From the NCBI GenBank assembly GCA_910579265.1, contig CAJTTE010000001.1, positions 172,259 to 236,258 of the forward strand: a stretch of 64,000 bases of DNA, written 5' to 3'. Each line of letters opens with the position of its first letter. The stretch's first letter is position 1. The notes beneath the pieces were generated by a model. The model ran no database searches. It was not told where the DNA came from and saw only the letters and a list, made by a program, of their open reading frames with translations. Source of the stretch: an uncultured Ruminiclostridium sp. (GTDB taxonomy: Bacteria > Bacillota > Clostridia > Oscillospirales > Ruminococcaceae). This document shows positions 26,277 through 35,849 of this stretch, one piece after another. Position numbers and translations under genes: made by a program.

Positions 26277-26983
26277 TTTTTATTTCTCCGATATGAGTTA
26301 AAATAAAACCATTATCATCATATCCAACTTGTGCAATATAAATGATTTGATTCTGCAATAGAAAAATTACCCCAAAAGCCTTTCCATTCAATATCAAAAG
26401 TCAAAATAATTAACCATTTTTTGTAAATTCATCATACCATAATTCATTTTACATGTCAATAGTGAAATTAGATTTCTTTAAAATAATACTAACTTTTTAT
26501 ATCAAGATATTGAATGTTATCTTTCATAAGACCGATCATGATTCCTTATTGATAAAAACGGAGCAATAAACTTTTTGATCTGTCTTATCAACAACGATCT
26601 GGGGAATAAACCATATATTGGCTGTCATATATTATGCCCGGCTTTAAAGAAGCTTTAGAATCGATTAAAGCATGTATATAAGAAAAGCTTAATTGAGCTG
26701 TCGAACATCTGAAATGAAAAACAAGTTTGATTGATTCTGCATTTGATCGGGATTAAACACTTTCTAATATAATTGAAGAATTTTATTGCAAATCTAAAAA
26801 ACATTTTATCACCAAGTTAAAACAAATGTTTTCAACAAAGGACATTAATGAGTTTTACCATCTATAAAAAAATACTTTTATCGAAACTCTTCCGAACAGC
26901 ATTCCAAATAAAAAGCAAATTGCCGAATATTATTTTCGGCAGTTTGCTTTTTAAATATTTAAAAAAACACTATCGGGATTCCA
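26277..26983. other. 700-bp gene-poor stretch
   Basis: No intact gene on either strand. Several short frames on the plus strand between about 26600 and 26870 are interrupted by many stops and could be decayed coding DNA, but no family is recognisable. The only clear element is the terminator at 26908-26954. Confidence 0.5.
26908..26954 (-). terminator. Terminator after the first GH5 gene
   Basis: Inverted repeat AAAAAGCAAATTGCCGAA / TTCGGCAGTTTGCTTTTT (one mismatch), 30 nt after the stop codon on the minus strand, with a T run. Confidence 0.8.
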
Positions 26984-28192
26984 TTAAGAATCCTTTTCCT
27001 TCGGCAACTCAATAGTATAATCATTTCCCTTGACCGCTCGCATAATTGCCTCATGAATATCCTCATGCAGTTTTTTATAATCATATCTGCTGAATAAAGC
27101 AAATGCCTCGCCGCTGCTTCCGTCGTTTCCGTTATCCCACCATATGGGAAGAATACTGTTTTCTTTAGCCGCTTTAGTCACATATTCAATATAATATCTT
27201 CTGTAATCGTCATTTCCGTCTTTATTGTTGACGGCGCCGTATTCACCTATAACAACGGGAATTTTTTTATCGACAAAACTTGCTTTAAGTCTGCCGAACA
27301 AATTGTCGACCCAGTCCTCCTGACCCCAGTTGTCGGTCTTTTTTCCTGTTTTTCCCCAATCACCCTTTCCCTCTCCGGCAAAATTCCAGGGATCATAAAA
27401 ATGGATCTCCGCCATCAGCTTATCTGAAGCCGGATCCTTAGGAACAGCCATTTTAAATGCCTGTTCGCCGTTTGTATTATATGATTGGAAGATCAGTATT
27501 CGTTTAGCGTTATTTCCGCCGGTAGCTCTTACCGTATCTACAAAACTTTGATTTAATCTGTCGGTGAGTTCAAGATAGCTTTTTTTGGGATTACTGTAGC
27601 CCTTATGAAATTCGTTCATTCCGGCAAAAAGAAGATGCTCGTCATAATCATTGTAATATTCGGCGATCTGCTTCCAAAGAGTTTCAAATTTGTCTACCAT
27701 AGCCTCTTCGTCCTTGGGCTCAGGTGTTAGCCAGGATTGATTTGTATCATTTCCGTCGTGATGTATATTAATTATGGCATACATATCATTGTCAAGCGCG
27801 TAATCAATGATCTCGCCCACCCTTGCAAGCCATTCTTCGCTTATAACATTATCATCGTCAAGATGCCCCATCCATGTGACGGGAATTCGGATAACATCAA
27901 AGCCCGCCTCTTTTACGGCATCAATAAGCTCCTTTGTTACCGTAGGATTATTCCAAGCTGTCTCACTGGATAGACCCGTACCCACAGAATCAAGAGAATT
28001 TCCCAGATTCCATCCTATGGTCATCTTATCGTAAAGCTCGGTGGCGGTAAGATCGGCTATTTCTTTTTTATGGTCCGTATCCGTTCCGCCGGAATTTCCG
28101 TTATCTCCGGATGTCGAATTATTACATCCGGCAACTGTCATCGAAATACAAGCTGCCGCAGCTAAAAATAAGGCTAACAGTTTTCTTTTCAT
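26984..28192 (-). CDS. GH5-family endoglucanase lipoprotein (paralogue 1)
   Basis: About 402 residues from ATG 28192; AAAGGA lies 9 nt upstream, and the ATGs at 28198 and 28210 are too close to it. A lipoprotein signal peptide ends in the lipobox VAGC (about residue 22), then a Ser/Gly/Asn-rich linker, then a GH5 TIM barrel. Barrel landmarks: MTIGWNLGNSLDS, IRIPVTW, NIHHDGN, the acid/base Glu in GMNEFHKGY, HFYDPWNF and the nucleophile Glu in VIGEYGAVNN. It would cut cellulose or mixed-linkage beta-glucan at the cell surface. Substrate and subfamily cannot be set from the sequence alone. The catalytic domain is closely similar to the GH5 gene at 32065, indicating duplication. Promoter and operator at 28239-28287. 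Confidence 0.93.
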   Translation of the reverse strand: MKRKLLALFLAAAACISMTVAGCNNSTSGDNGNSGGTDTDHKKEIADLTATELYDKMTIGWNLGNSLDSVGTGLSSETAWNNPTVTKELIDAVKEAGFDVIRIPVTWMGHLDDDNVISEEWLARVGEIIDYALDNDMYAIINIHHDGNDTNQSWLTPEPKDEEAMVDKFETLWKQIAEYYNDYDEHLLFAGMNEFHKGYSNPKKSYLELTDRLNQSFVDTVRATGGNNAKRILIFQSYNTNGEQAFKMAVPKDPASDKLMAEIHFYDPWNFAGEGKGDWGKTGKKTDNWGQEDWVDNLFGRLKASFVDKKIPVVIGEYGAVNNKDGNDDYRRYYIEYVTKAAKENSILPIWWDNGNDGSSGEAFALFSRYDYKKLHEDIHEAIMRAVKGNDYTIELPKEKDS

Positions 28193-28238
28193 TTTCATAT
28201 ATCCTTTCATAAAAATATGTCTTGTTTCCGGTATTTTG

Positions 28239-28287
28239 TGGAAACGATTACATTTACGATTTTACCACACTATATATAAAATGTCAA
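28239..28287 (-). promoter_or_regulatory. Promoter and LacI/cre-like operator of GH5 paralogue 1
   Basis: On the minus strand: TTGACA (28282-28287), a 17-bp spacer, TAAAAT (28259-28264), then 6 bp later TGTAATCGTTTCCA (28239-28252). The last element fits the WTGNAANCGNWNNCW type of LacI-family or CcpA operator and sits over the expected transcription start. The same arrangement precedes the second GH5 gene. Confidence 0.75.
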
Positions 28288-29082
28288 TATAATGGTTAAA
28301 ATTTTTTGTAAGATCTTTCAGAAAACAATATTTCGTTCTCTTATAAAAAACACCCTGATTTTAAAGCATTCCGATATACAAATAACAAGCCGCTTTTATA
28401 TTATACTGCTGTTTGAAGTACAGATTTAAACGATTCGAAGTCAGACGGGATACGAATATGATATGAATGATGTCATATCAGATATCCCTCTGCCGATTAT
28501 TTCTGAATGTTCTTTTTATATATTATGCTGAACTTCTTTCATACCATTATGAATAATAGCTTTCACCGCCAAATAGTGATTATAAAAAGACTCACCTTAT
28601 TGCTGACTCGCTATCCATAAAAGCGCTTGATACGATTGCACCTGCTTTTTCTCGGTTCTTTCCGTTACAAAAATTAATTGCCGTTTCATCCATCTTTGAA
28701 AAACAAGCCGTTCCACTATTCAGCCGTAATGTAATTCTTCCGCGGATAACTTTAACTGACTGATTTTCTCTCATTTTTCAAGCATCAATCATCCATATTA
28801 TTCAGAAATGGATTCCATGTATGTTCAGGTAAAAATTTTAGAGTCGAAATAAAACCACCTGAAACTGCCGCTTTTTCTTTTATCCGTTTTATCAATATGG
28901 TGATATCGCCATATAATTATTATGCTGACAAGAACTTATATAACCGATCCCGTTACTCAGCATGCCACCTATTTTGATGATCAATGCGTGATCTGCCGAT
29001 CCACTAAATAGGCATTCAAAATTCCCTAAAGCGTAACGGTATTTTTTCTAACTTTTTTACAAACCAAAATTATGAAAACCTT
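28288..29082. other. 800-bp gene-poor stretch
   Basis: No supported gene. A 60-codon minus-strand frame at 28592-28774 lacks a ribosome binding site and resembles nothing recognised. The DNA is AT-rich with stops in all frames; it may be decayed. Confidence 0.5.
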
Positions 29083-30159
29083 TCATAGCCTCTTCTTCAC
29101 TATTCCAAGAAAAAATCGTAAGACAGGGATCCTTTTTACGATTTCGTATAGTAAAAACGTTGCGGCAAATGAAATCAGCACAATTAACGAAATCTGTCCT
29201 GCAACACCGATAGGTAATCTTAATATGAAAAATCCTGCAACGACCAGTATTGGCATATGAATAATGTAAACGGGAAAAGACGCACGTGTCAGATAATCGC
29301 TGAAACGATTGTGAAAATTCAGCTTTGACCGCCCTATGCCAAGCAAGGTAATAATACCCGTCCATCCGTAAAATATGTAAAGCCCATCCATAAATATATT
29401 TCTGACATTTTCCAAGCAGTACAAATATGTATATAAACAGCCTGATGCTATGAATAAAATAAGATTTACAAATCTATACCGCTGTAATTTTTCCAGAATA
29501 CTTTCCTCCGAAAGGATATAATATCCGAACAGAAATAAAATCAAAAACTGCCCTAAGCTTTTCCCGCCTATGTTCAGAATATATTGACATATCCATTCCG
29601 GAACGAACAAAAAAACAATGCAGAAATACGGTAAATTGTCAGCCTTAAACCTATGAAAATATTTTTTTTGCAAAAGAACAATTAAAACCGCCGTCAATGA
29701 AATAATAAACAAATACAGCAAAAACCAAAGATGTGCAGGCGTAAAACCTCCGTGATATCCTGTTAAATCAGTTTCCTTTGTGAAAAAAAGAACATACTGT
29801 TGAAAATAAGAACCCGTATATCCATTAAAAAAAACTTCTGCAATATATGTCATTACAGGAACAAACACAAGTAATCCGAATAAAAACGGAACAAGTAATT
29901 TTTTTATTCGCTCCACTATAAACTGTCTGTTTGTTCTTATTTGAAGAGAGTATCTACAGCTTATGCCTGCAATAACAAATAAAAGAGTCATATACCATGG
30001 ATATACCGCAGTAGAAAATAAATAGAGCACGATATTTGTATGTGACCAGATATAAAATCCGCTGTATTCACCTCCACTCCAAATTTGTGAAGCATGGAAT
30101 GGAAAAAGCAACAAGATTGCCATCCACCTTAAATTATCTATAAAATATTTTCTCTCCAT
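29083..30159 (-). CDS. Acyltransferase-3 family integral membrane protein
   Basis: 358 residues with about ten membrane segments. The N-terminal signature is YFIDNLRWMAILLLFPFHAS, where R and H are the conserved catalytic-region residues of the acyltransferase-3 (OafA/OatA/NodX) family. Later segments include IVERIKKLLVPFLFGLL, PAHLWFLLYLFI and SFPVYIIHMPILV, all typical. Such proteins move acyl groups, often acetyl, onto extracytoplasmic sugars. The acceptor here (polysaccharide, peptidoglycan or lipid) is unknown. AAGG lies 8 nt before the ATG. It stands alone, with gene-poor flanks. Confidence 0.85.
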   Translation of the reverse strand: MERKYFIDNLRWMAILLLFPFHASQIWSGGEYSGFYIWSHTNIVLYLFSTAVYPWYMTLLFVIAGISCRYSLQIRTNRQFIVERIKKLLVPFLFGLLVFVPVMTYIAEVFFNGYTGSYFQQYVLFFTKETDLTGYHGGFTPAHLWFLLYLFIISLTAVLIVLLQKKYFHRFKADNLPYFCIVFLFVPEWICQYILNIGGKSLGQFLILFLFGYYILSEESILEKLQRYRFVNLILFIASGCLYTYLYCLENVRNIFMDGLYIFYGWTGIITLLGIGRSKLNFHNRFSDYLTRASFPVYIIHMPILVVAGFFILRLPIGVAGQISLIVLISFAATFLLYEIVKRIPVLRFFLGIVKKRL

Positions 30160-30595
30160 TATTATACCTTAATACTACTTGTTATTCCCTATTTTTTGAT
30201 AGGACATCAATCGGCATTAAAAAGCTGCAAGGTGATTTCTCCCTTAAATACGTGATCGACCTAACCGGCATTCTGAAAAAACAATCCCGTTATTCTCAAA
30301 GAAATTCTTCCTCCAACAAAAGCGGTTACGTTATTTAAAAGCAAAGCGTATTCCATGATTGTTGCCGGTACAAACTGTCCGGAAGAAAAAATTTTTTCCG
30401 TCTATATCGTCTTGTATGAAATACGGTCGTCCATTGTGATAATCAGCCGGATCTTCGACAACACCGAACGAATACCAAGTTTAATATCTCAGCTTACAGG
30501 GACTGATCTGACAGCCGGAAATGGCTTGACGGATAATATCCCTATTTTAGTATTCTTGCTGCCGTCTTATAGGACAATATTATAAAAAACTACTT
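30160..30595. other. Gene-poor stretch between acyltransferase and ClC genes
   Basis: About 430 bp. A 76-codon plus-strand frame at 30355 has no SD and no recognisable product. No strong hairpin was seen. Confidence 0.4.
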
Positions 30596-31867
30596 TTATT
30601 TGGTATTTCTGTTTATAAAAACGGCCTTAAGCTTATCATAAACGATTATCTGTGATTTGTAAAGACTGAAATATCCCGAAAGCATAAAACATGTGGAACA
30701 GATTATTGCATAATAAGGCAGACCTTGGACACCGAAAAGCTCAATACTGAGTACTATTGAAGCTAGAGGAGCGTTGGTAGCGCCGCAAAAAACTCCGACG
30801 AGCCCCAGAGCAGCTCCGAATCCGGCATCCACGCCTATAAGCGGAGCAACGGTACAACCCAATGTCGCTCCGACAAAAAAGGTCGGAACTATTTCACCGC
30901 CCTTAAATCCGCTGCCAAGAGTAATAACTGTAAAGAGAATTTTCAATACAAATGCTTCCGGATTTGCATCGCCTCTAAGAATCGCATTATCCACCACGGC
31001 TGATCCTGCTCCGTTATAATCATACGTACCAAGTGCCAAAGATAAAAGAACTACGGCCGAACCTCCGACAATAACCCTGACATAATCGTTTTTTATCAGT
31101 TTATGCAAAAGCATCCCGCCCTTGGAAAACGAAAGACACAACAAAATACTTGCTGCGGAAAAAACGATTCCGAGACCGACGCATTGAAGCAGGCTGACAG
31201 GTGTAATTAACGGAACATTTTCAAGATGATAACTGACAGGATGCATATCAAGAAGCTGTGTAAGAAAATATGTAAAAACCGAACTGAAAACACAAGGCAT
31301 TATCGCGCTGTAGTAAAAAACTCCTACGCTTATAACCTCCATTACAAAAATAACGGCAGTAAGCGGTGTTCCGAAAAGCGCGGTAAAAACCGAACTCATA
31401 CCGCAAAGTACGATAACATGCATATCCTTATCATCGAGCCGGAAAACTTTACCGAGCGTAGAACCTAAGCTTCCGCCAAGCTGAAGCGCGGCGCCCTCTC
31501 TTCCGGCGGAGCCGCCCAACAAATGTGTCAGAACCGTTGCAATGAGTATTCCCGGCGCCATGGTAAAAGGCACCGAACCATCCTTTCGTATGGATTCTAT
31601 TACATAATTGGTACCGTCTATTTTTTCAAGTTTAAACAAATGATATAATAAAACTATAACAATTCCGCCCAAAGGTAAGAAAAACAATATAAAATCATTC
31701 TCTTGCCGAAATCCGGTTGCTTTTTCGATCAAAATGTGAAAAAGACATCCCGCACCTCCGCAAACAACTGCGATAGCCATGCTTAAAAAAAGCCATTTAA
31801 AAAAAATGACCGCATAATGAAGCGCCCGTTTAATCTCGGAAACGATCCTGTCCTTGTCAAACTCCAT
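30596..31867 (-). CDS. ClC-family anion channel/antiporter
   Basis: 423 residues, about ten or more membrane helices. ClC landmarks: GGSAGREGAALQLGG, in which the E of GREG is the gating glutamate, and GSGFKGGEIVPTFFVGATLG, corresponding to the G-x-F-x-P anion-path motif. No cytosolic CBS domains are present. It moves chloride or fluoride, perhaps in exchange for protons. The GGSAGREG form resembles what I recall of the fluoride-exporting CLC-F branch, but no fluoride riboswitch was seen upstream. The start is ATG 31867 with GGGGGA 8 nt upstream; longer frames begin inside the promoter. Confidence 0.88.
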   Translation of the reverse strand: MEFDKDRIVSEIKRALHYAVIFFKWLFLSMAIAVVCGGAGCLFHILIEKATGFRQENDFILFFLPLGGIVIVLLYHLFKLEKIDGTNYVIESIRKDGSVPFTMAPGILIATVLTHLLGGSAGREGAALQLGGSLGSTLGKVFRLDDKDMHVIVLCGMSSVFTALFGTPLTAVIFVMEVISVGVFYYSAIMPCVFSSVFTYFLTQLLDMHPVSYHLENVPLITPVSLLQCVGLGIVFSAASILLCLSFSKGGMLLHKLIKNDYVRVIVGGSAVVLLSLALGTYDYNGAGSAVVDNAILRGDANPEAFVLKILFTVITLGSGFKGGEIVPTFFVGATLGCTVAPLIGVDAGFGAALGLVGVFCGATNAPLASIVLSIELFGVQGLPYYAIICSTCFMLSGYFSLYKSQIIVYDKLKAVFINRNTK

Positions 31868-31895
31868 ATCTATTTTCCCCCAATATTCTATTTTG

Positions 31896-31924
31896 ATTAT
31901 ATCACAGACAACTGCTTTTTTCAA
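31896..31924 (-). promoter_or_regulatory. Sigma-A promoter of the ClC gene
   Basis: TTGAAA (31919-31924), a 17-bp spacer and a perfect TATAAT (31896-31901) on the minus strand, 28 bp upstream of the start codon. It is divergent from the GH5 promoter at 31967. Confidence 0.75.
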
Positions 31925-31966
31925 TCGCGCTTAATCATCAAAAAGAATAAAAATTTTCCACCGCTA

Positions 31967-32014
31967 TTGACATTTTATATTGAATATGATAACATTATTA
32001 TGTAATCGTTATCA
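31967..32014 (+). promoter_or_regulatory. Promoter and LacI/cre-like operator of GH5 paralogue 2
   Basis: TTGACA (31967-31972), a 17-bp spacer, TAACAT (31990-31995), and 5 bp later TGTAATCGTTATCA (32001-32014). Twelve of the 14 operator bases match the operator of GH5 paralogue 1, and the bases just after both -35 boxes are also the same (TTTTATAT). Confidence 0.75.
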
Positions 32015-32064
32015 TTCAATCAAACATTTTGTGGAGCTGTCTGTTTTTAGGAAAGGACTTGTAT

Positions 32065-33582
32065 ATGAAGAAAAAATTAATGTCTTTGCTTATAATATCC
32101 GCTGTTTGTATACCCTTGATCACCGGCTGCCAGCGGTCATCCGGTGATCAAGGCGATGCTGAAGTATCTGTTTTAACATCCGTTTCATACGATACGGGCG
32201 TCGAAAGTGATATTACCGTAACAATACCTCCAGATGATGTTACGCCTGATGAAACAAAAGTGGTTGAACCGACAGCTTCTTCGGAATCAGAACCAAATAC
32301 CGTAACTTCAGATAATGTCCCGTCACAATCTTCTTCGGTACCTACGCCGATAAAACCTCCTGCTGTTCAAACCTCTGATAAGCCTGCCGAAAGCATCGGC
32401 CCTGTCAATACAACAAGACCCGTGCCTCAGATAACAACTGCGGCTGTAACTGAAGCTCCGTCTAACATATATCCCTCTGTTATTCCCAATCTATCAAAAT
32501 CAGAACATAAAAAAGGAATTGCCGGTATATCTGCTATGGAATTATACGGAAAAATGAAAATAGGATGGAACCTGGGTAATTCTCTGGACTCCACAGGAAA
32601 CGGCCTGTCGAGTGAAACGGCATGGAACAATCCAAAGGTAACAAAAGCGCTCATTGACGCTGTTAAGGCAGCAGGCTTTGATACGATAAGGATTCCGGTA
32701 ACATGGATGGGACATTTCGATAAAAATACATATAAAATAGACGATGCATGGCTTAAAAGAGTTGACGAGGTCATTAATTATGCTCTTGACAACGATATGT
32801 ATGTAATTATAAACATTCACCACGACGGAAATGATACCAACCAATCATGGCTTACCCCCAAACCGGAAAACGAATCGGAAATGATAAAAAAATTCAATAT
32901 GATCTGGTATCAGATTGCAACATATTTCAAGGAATATGACGAGCATCTGCTTTTTGCCGGAATGAACGAATTTCATAAGGGCTACAGCAATCCTGCAAAG
33001 AAGTATCTGGAACTGACGGATAAACTTAATCAGACCTTTGTGGATACCGTCAGATCCACTGGCGGAAACAACTCAAACAGAATACTTATTGTTCAGGCAT
33101 ACAATACGAACGCGGAGCAGTCACTGAAAATGAAAATGCCCGGAGATACGGCGCAAAACAAGCTTATAGTGGAAATACATTTTTACGACCCATGGAGCTT
33201 TGCGGGCGAAGGAAAGGGTGACTGGGGAAAAACAGGAACGAATACCGATAACTGGGGTCAGGAGGATTGGGTCGACAATATCTTTAACCGTATTAAAACA
33301 AACTTTGTTGATAAAAAAATTCCTGTTATTTTAGGAGAATACGGAGCGGTAAACAATAAAAACGGAAACGATGACTGTCGAAGGTATTATGTGGAATATG
33401 TTACCAAGGCTGCAAAAGAACACGGACTCCTTCCCATATGGTGGGATAACGGCAACGACGGAAGCAGCGGAGAAGCGTTTGCTATCTTTGACCGTTATTC
33501 ATACAAAAAGCTCCATACGGATATTCACGAAGCAATTATGAGAGCTGTCAGCGGAAAAAATTATACCATTAAACTCCCGTAA
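32065..33582 (+). CDS. GH5-family endoglucanase lipoprotein (paralogue 2) with long linker
   Basis: 505 residues from ATG 32065 (GGAAAGGA about 7 nt upstream). The signal peptide has the lipobox ITGC (about residue 21). A linker of roughly 130 residues rich in Ser, Thr, Pro, Val and Glu follows, then a GH5 catalytic domain (about 160-505). It has the same landmarks as paralogue 1: IGWNLGNSLDS, IRIPVTWMGHF, NIHHDGND, the acid/base in GMNEFHKGY and the nucleophile in ILGEYGAVNN. The linker would hold the enzyme away from the membrane surface and is much longer than in paralogue 1. It is probably cell-surface beta-glucan hydrolysis; no carbohydrate-binding module or dockerin is visible. Confidence 0.93.
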   Translation: MKKKLMSLLIISAVCIPLITGCQRSSGDQGDAEVSVLTSVSYDTGVESDITVTIPPDDVTPDETKVVEPTASSESEPNTVTSDNVPSQSSSVPTPIKPPAVQTSDKPAESIGPVNTTRPVPQITTAAVTEAPSNIYPSVIPNLSKSEHKKGIAGISAMELYGKMKIGWNLGNSLDSTGNGLSSETAWNNPKVTKALIDAVKAAGFDTIRIPVTWMGHFDKNTYKIDDAWLKRVDEVINYALDNDMYVIINIHHDGNDTNQSWLTPKPENESEMIKKFNMIWYQIATYFKEYDEHLLFAGMNEFHKGYSNPAKKYLELTDKLNQTFVDTVRSTGGNNSNRILIVQAYNTNAEQSLKMKMPGDTAQNKLIVEIHFYDPWSFAGEGKGDWGKTGTNTDNWGQEDWVDNIFNRIKTNFVDKKIPVILGEYGAVNNKNGNDDCRRYYVEYVTKAAKEHGLLPIWWDNGNDGSSGEAFAIFDRYSYKKLHTDIHEAIMRAVSGKNYTIKLP

Positions 33583-33588
33583 AATTAA

Positions 33589-33744
33589 GGACTATCTGAA
33601 AAGCCGAAGATTGCACAATTTCTGCTAAAAGCGGACGCTATCCACGAAAAAAGCTCGAAATACCCTCGTATTTCTCCGCTTGTTTCCTTTAAATCCCCAT
33701 GTCTTTAACGAAATTGTAATAATTTGCTTTATTTTCAGATCCGC
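33589..33744 (-). repeat. MITE-like repeat family 1, copy 2
   Basis: About 155 bp with ATCTGAAAA-type ends (ACTATCTGAAAAGC on the left, TTTTCAGATCCGCC on the right), oriented opposite to copy 1 as judged by the internal GCTAAAAGCGGACGC segment. It starts 7 bp after the GH5 stop and ends about 20 bp before the next glycosidase start, so it may supply the downstream promoter region. Confidence 0.7.
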
Positions 33745-33765
33745 CCTAACAGAAAAGGCGTAAAT

Positions 33766-34863
33766 ATGAAAAAAATACTGAAACGATCAGCTGTATTTGT
33801 AATTATAATAGCAATGACAATATCGTTTTTTTCGGGTTGTATTCCCTCTCCATGCGCACGGGTCACCATAGAAGGAACAAACTTTATTGTAAACGGAAAA
33901 AAGCTTTGGTTAAGCGGCGGAAACACCCCTTGGTATAACTGGAACGACTTTGCCGGCAGCATGGATGAAGATAAATGGACAGAAACCTTTGCCATGCTGG
34001 CGGAAAACAATATAAACTGTACCAGAATCTGGGTAAATTGCAACGGAAATCAGATAGTACGTGTTGATCCTAAAGGAAAAATTTCCGGAATAAATGACGG
34101 TCATTGGTCAGATCTCGATAAACTGTTTTCCTTAGCAGAAGAATACGGAATATATATAATGGCGACGCTTCTGTCCTTCGATCATTTTAAAGCGCCGAAT
34201 TGGCAGGCTCTTATAAAATCAAAAGGAATGACGGACGAATACGCCGAAAAATATGTTGCGGAATTCTGCAAACGCTACGGTGAAAACGAATATCTTTTTT
34301 CAATCGATATAATGAATGAACCGGATTGGGTTTTTGAAAACCGGGAATGCGGTCAGATTCCGTGGGATAATATCTCCTATTTCCTCGGAAAATGCGCGGC
34401 AACCATACATGATAACTGTAAGACGCTTGTTACCGTAGGCATGGCTATGATTAAGTACAATTCAGACAAATATGAGGGAAACAAAATTTCTGATGAATAT
34501 TTAAAAGAGCTTACGGGACTCGATGGTGCATATGTCGATTTTTACAGTACTCATTATTATTCTTGGCAAAAACCGTATTTCGGTCTTCCCTTTAAAGGAG
34601 ATCCGGAGTCGTTTGGATTAGACGGTGACAAACCGTGTCTTATAGGGGAAACAAGCAATGATGATGAAAAAAACTTTACCATGAATCTTTCCGATGTATA
34701 CAAATCATCATATGATAACGAATGGGGAGGAATCTTGGTATGGATGGAACCGAGGGATAAAGAGGAACCTATGTGGTATAGATTCGATCTTACCGCCGAA
34801 GCCGCAAATCAAATGGCCGAATATGCATATGATGAAATATATCCGATAGGAAAAAGAAAATAA
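33766..34863 (+). CDS. Clan GH-A glycosidase lipoprotein, mannanase/GH5-like
   Basis: 365 residues. Signal peptide with lipobox FSGC (about residue 25). The mature protein begins with VNGKKLWLSGGNTPWYNW, the usual opening of GH5-type mannanases and related clan A enzymes. A catalytic acid/base is expected in DIMNEPDWVF and a nucleophile in CLIGETSNDD; YSTHYYSW is also typical. It is clearly different from the two GH5 paralogues. The substrate is uncertain (beta-mannan or another beta-glycan). The start is ATG 33766; an in-frame ATG at 33724 lies inside the MITE-like element. The SD is weak (AAAGGCG). Confidence 0.8.
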   Translation: MKKILKRSAVFVIIIAMTISFFSGCIPSPCARVTIEGTNFIVNGKKLWLSGGNTPWYNWNDFAGSMDEDKWTETFAMLAENNINCTRIWVNCNGNQIVRVDPKGKISGINDGHWSDLDKLFSLAEEYGIYIMATLLSFDHFKAPNWQALIKSKGMTDEYAEKYVAEFCKRYGENEYLFSIDIMNEPDWVFENRECGQIPWDNISYFLGKCAATIHDNCKTLVTVGMAMIKYNSDKYEGNKISDEYLKELTGLDGAYVDFYSTHYYSWQKPYFGLPFKGDPESFGLDGDKPCLIGETSNDDEKNFTMNLSDVYKSSYDNEWGGILVWMEPRDKEEPMWYRFDLTAEAANQMAEYAYDEIYPIGKRK

Positions 34864-35849
34864 CTTCAAGATAACTCAATAAAAAATAACAATGTCCATA
34901 ATAAAACAGATATTATAAGCTTATAAAACTTAAGATTGTTAATTTCAGTGCCATATGACTGAAAAGTCTTATTCACCAGAGTTGTTAAAAAGCTTGAAGA
35001 TAACCATTATAGAAAATACTTAAATAGCCGGAACATATATGTCCCGGTTATTTTTATTGATTTATGATCAAGTATTTTTCGCTCTGTCCTTCCGTCAGCG
35101 ACCTGGATCTTAATTTTTATAATAGCTTCAGCAGCACATATCGTATATTTTTAATCAATTCCCTACCGTAAACGGCAATGAACGCCTTCGCTCAGTGTGC
35201 CGTAAATATATATTTAAAATCAGTCTGCATTCCGTTCTTAATACGTTTGCCGGATTTTATCAACCCAAATGCCTGTCCCTTTTAAAAAAGGATTTTTTCG
35301 TCACCGTAAAAGTCGGTTTTCCATCGGGCAGAAAAACCGTAAGGATTTTTTAAAATCAATTTACCGCTTTATTTTTTCACATTTTTTTAAATTGATATTA
35401 TTACAGCTCACTCTGACACCTTTAATTTAACATAAGTAAAACTTATTTTTCTTTTGACATAAAATAAGATAAGCCTCTTCTTTTATGGAATTATTCCCGA
35501 TAAAAGAATGAAAAAAATGATCATAATATATTCATTTAAATAGACATCCGGAAAACATCGGCGGATAATGTGTATATAACTGGGAATTGCCGTACAAAAT
35601 AGTCCTTTTTATTTGTTGAAATTTTATTTTCACTTTTTTAATTTTATCTTCATTGTTCTTCATTTTACGTTCCTGCCTGTTCTCATTTTAATCTTTACTA
35701 TATTGCAGCTTCTGTTAAATAGTAAAGCTTTTAACAACCTTAAATTCTTTTTCGATTCACAAAAAACGGCTTTGATGATTCAATTATCTATACTTGAACT
35801 CTGAGTGTTCTGAGATAATAAAATCAACAAAGCCGTTCGGATTTTTTAT
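34864..35849. other. 1-kb gene-poor stretch
   Basis: No supported gene. It contains two hairpins: AAATAGCCGG...CCGGTTATTT at 35022-35056, which may end the glycosidase transcript, and the terminator at 35758-35848. A 63-codon frame at 35613 is AT-rich, Phe/Leu-rich and has no SD. Confidence 0.5.
35758..35848. terminator. Long-loop bidirectional terminator
   Basis: AACGGCTTTGATGATT pairs with AATCAACAAAGCCGTT across a loop of about 45 nt, with A and T runs outside the stem on both sides. It lies just downstream of the minus-strand phosphatase gene that ends the pyrimidine cluster. Confidence 0.65.

Noticed and set aside
26600..26870. Transposase remnant
   Set aside because: The translation contains many stops and no DDE or HUH motif that I could identify.
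28592..28774. 60-residue minus-strand ORF
   Set aside because: No SD, no recognisable domain, surrounded by stops; not distinguishable from chance.
31868..32000. Fluoride riboswitch before the ClC gene
   Set aside because: The leader is only about 25-30 nt from the promoter and lacks the conserved core of that riboswitch class.
33724..33765. N-terminal extension of the third glycosidase
   Set aside because: The upstream codons are the end of a MITE-like repeat; the signal peptide begins at 33766.
35613..35804. 63-residue plus-strand ORF
   Set aside because: AT-rich, Phe/Leu-rich translation, no SD, and it runs into a terminator stem.
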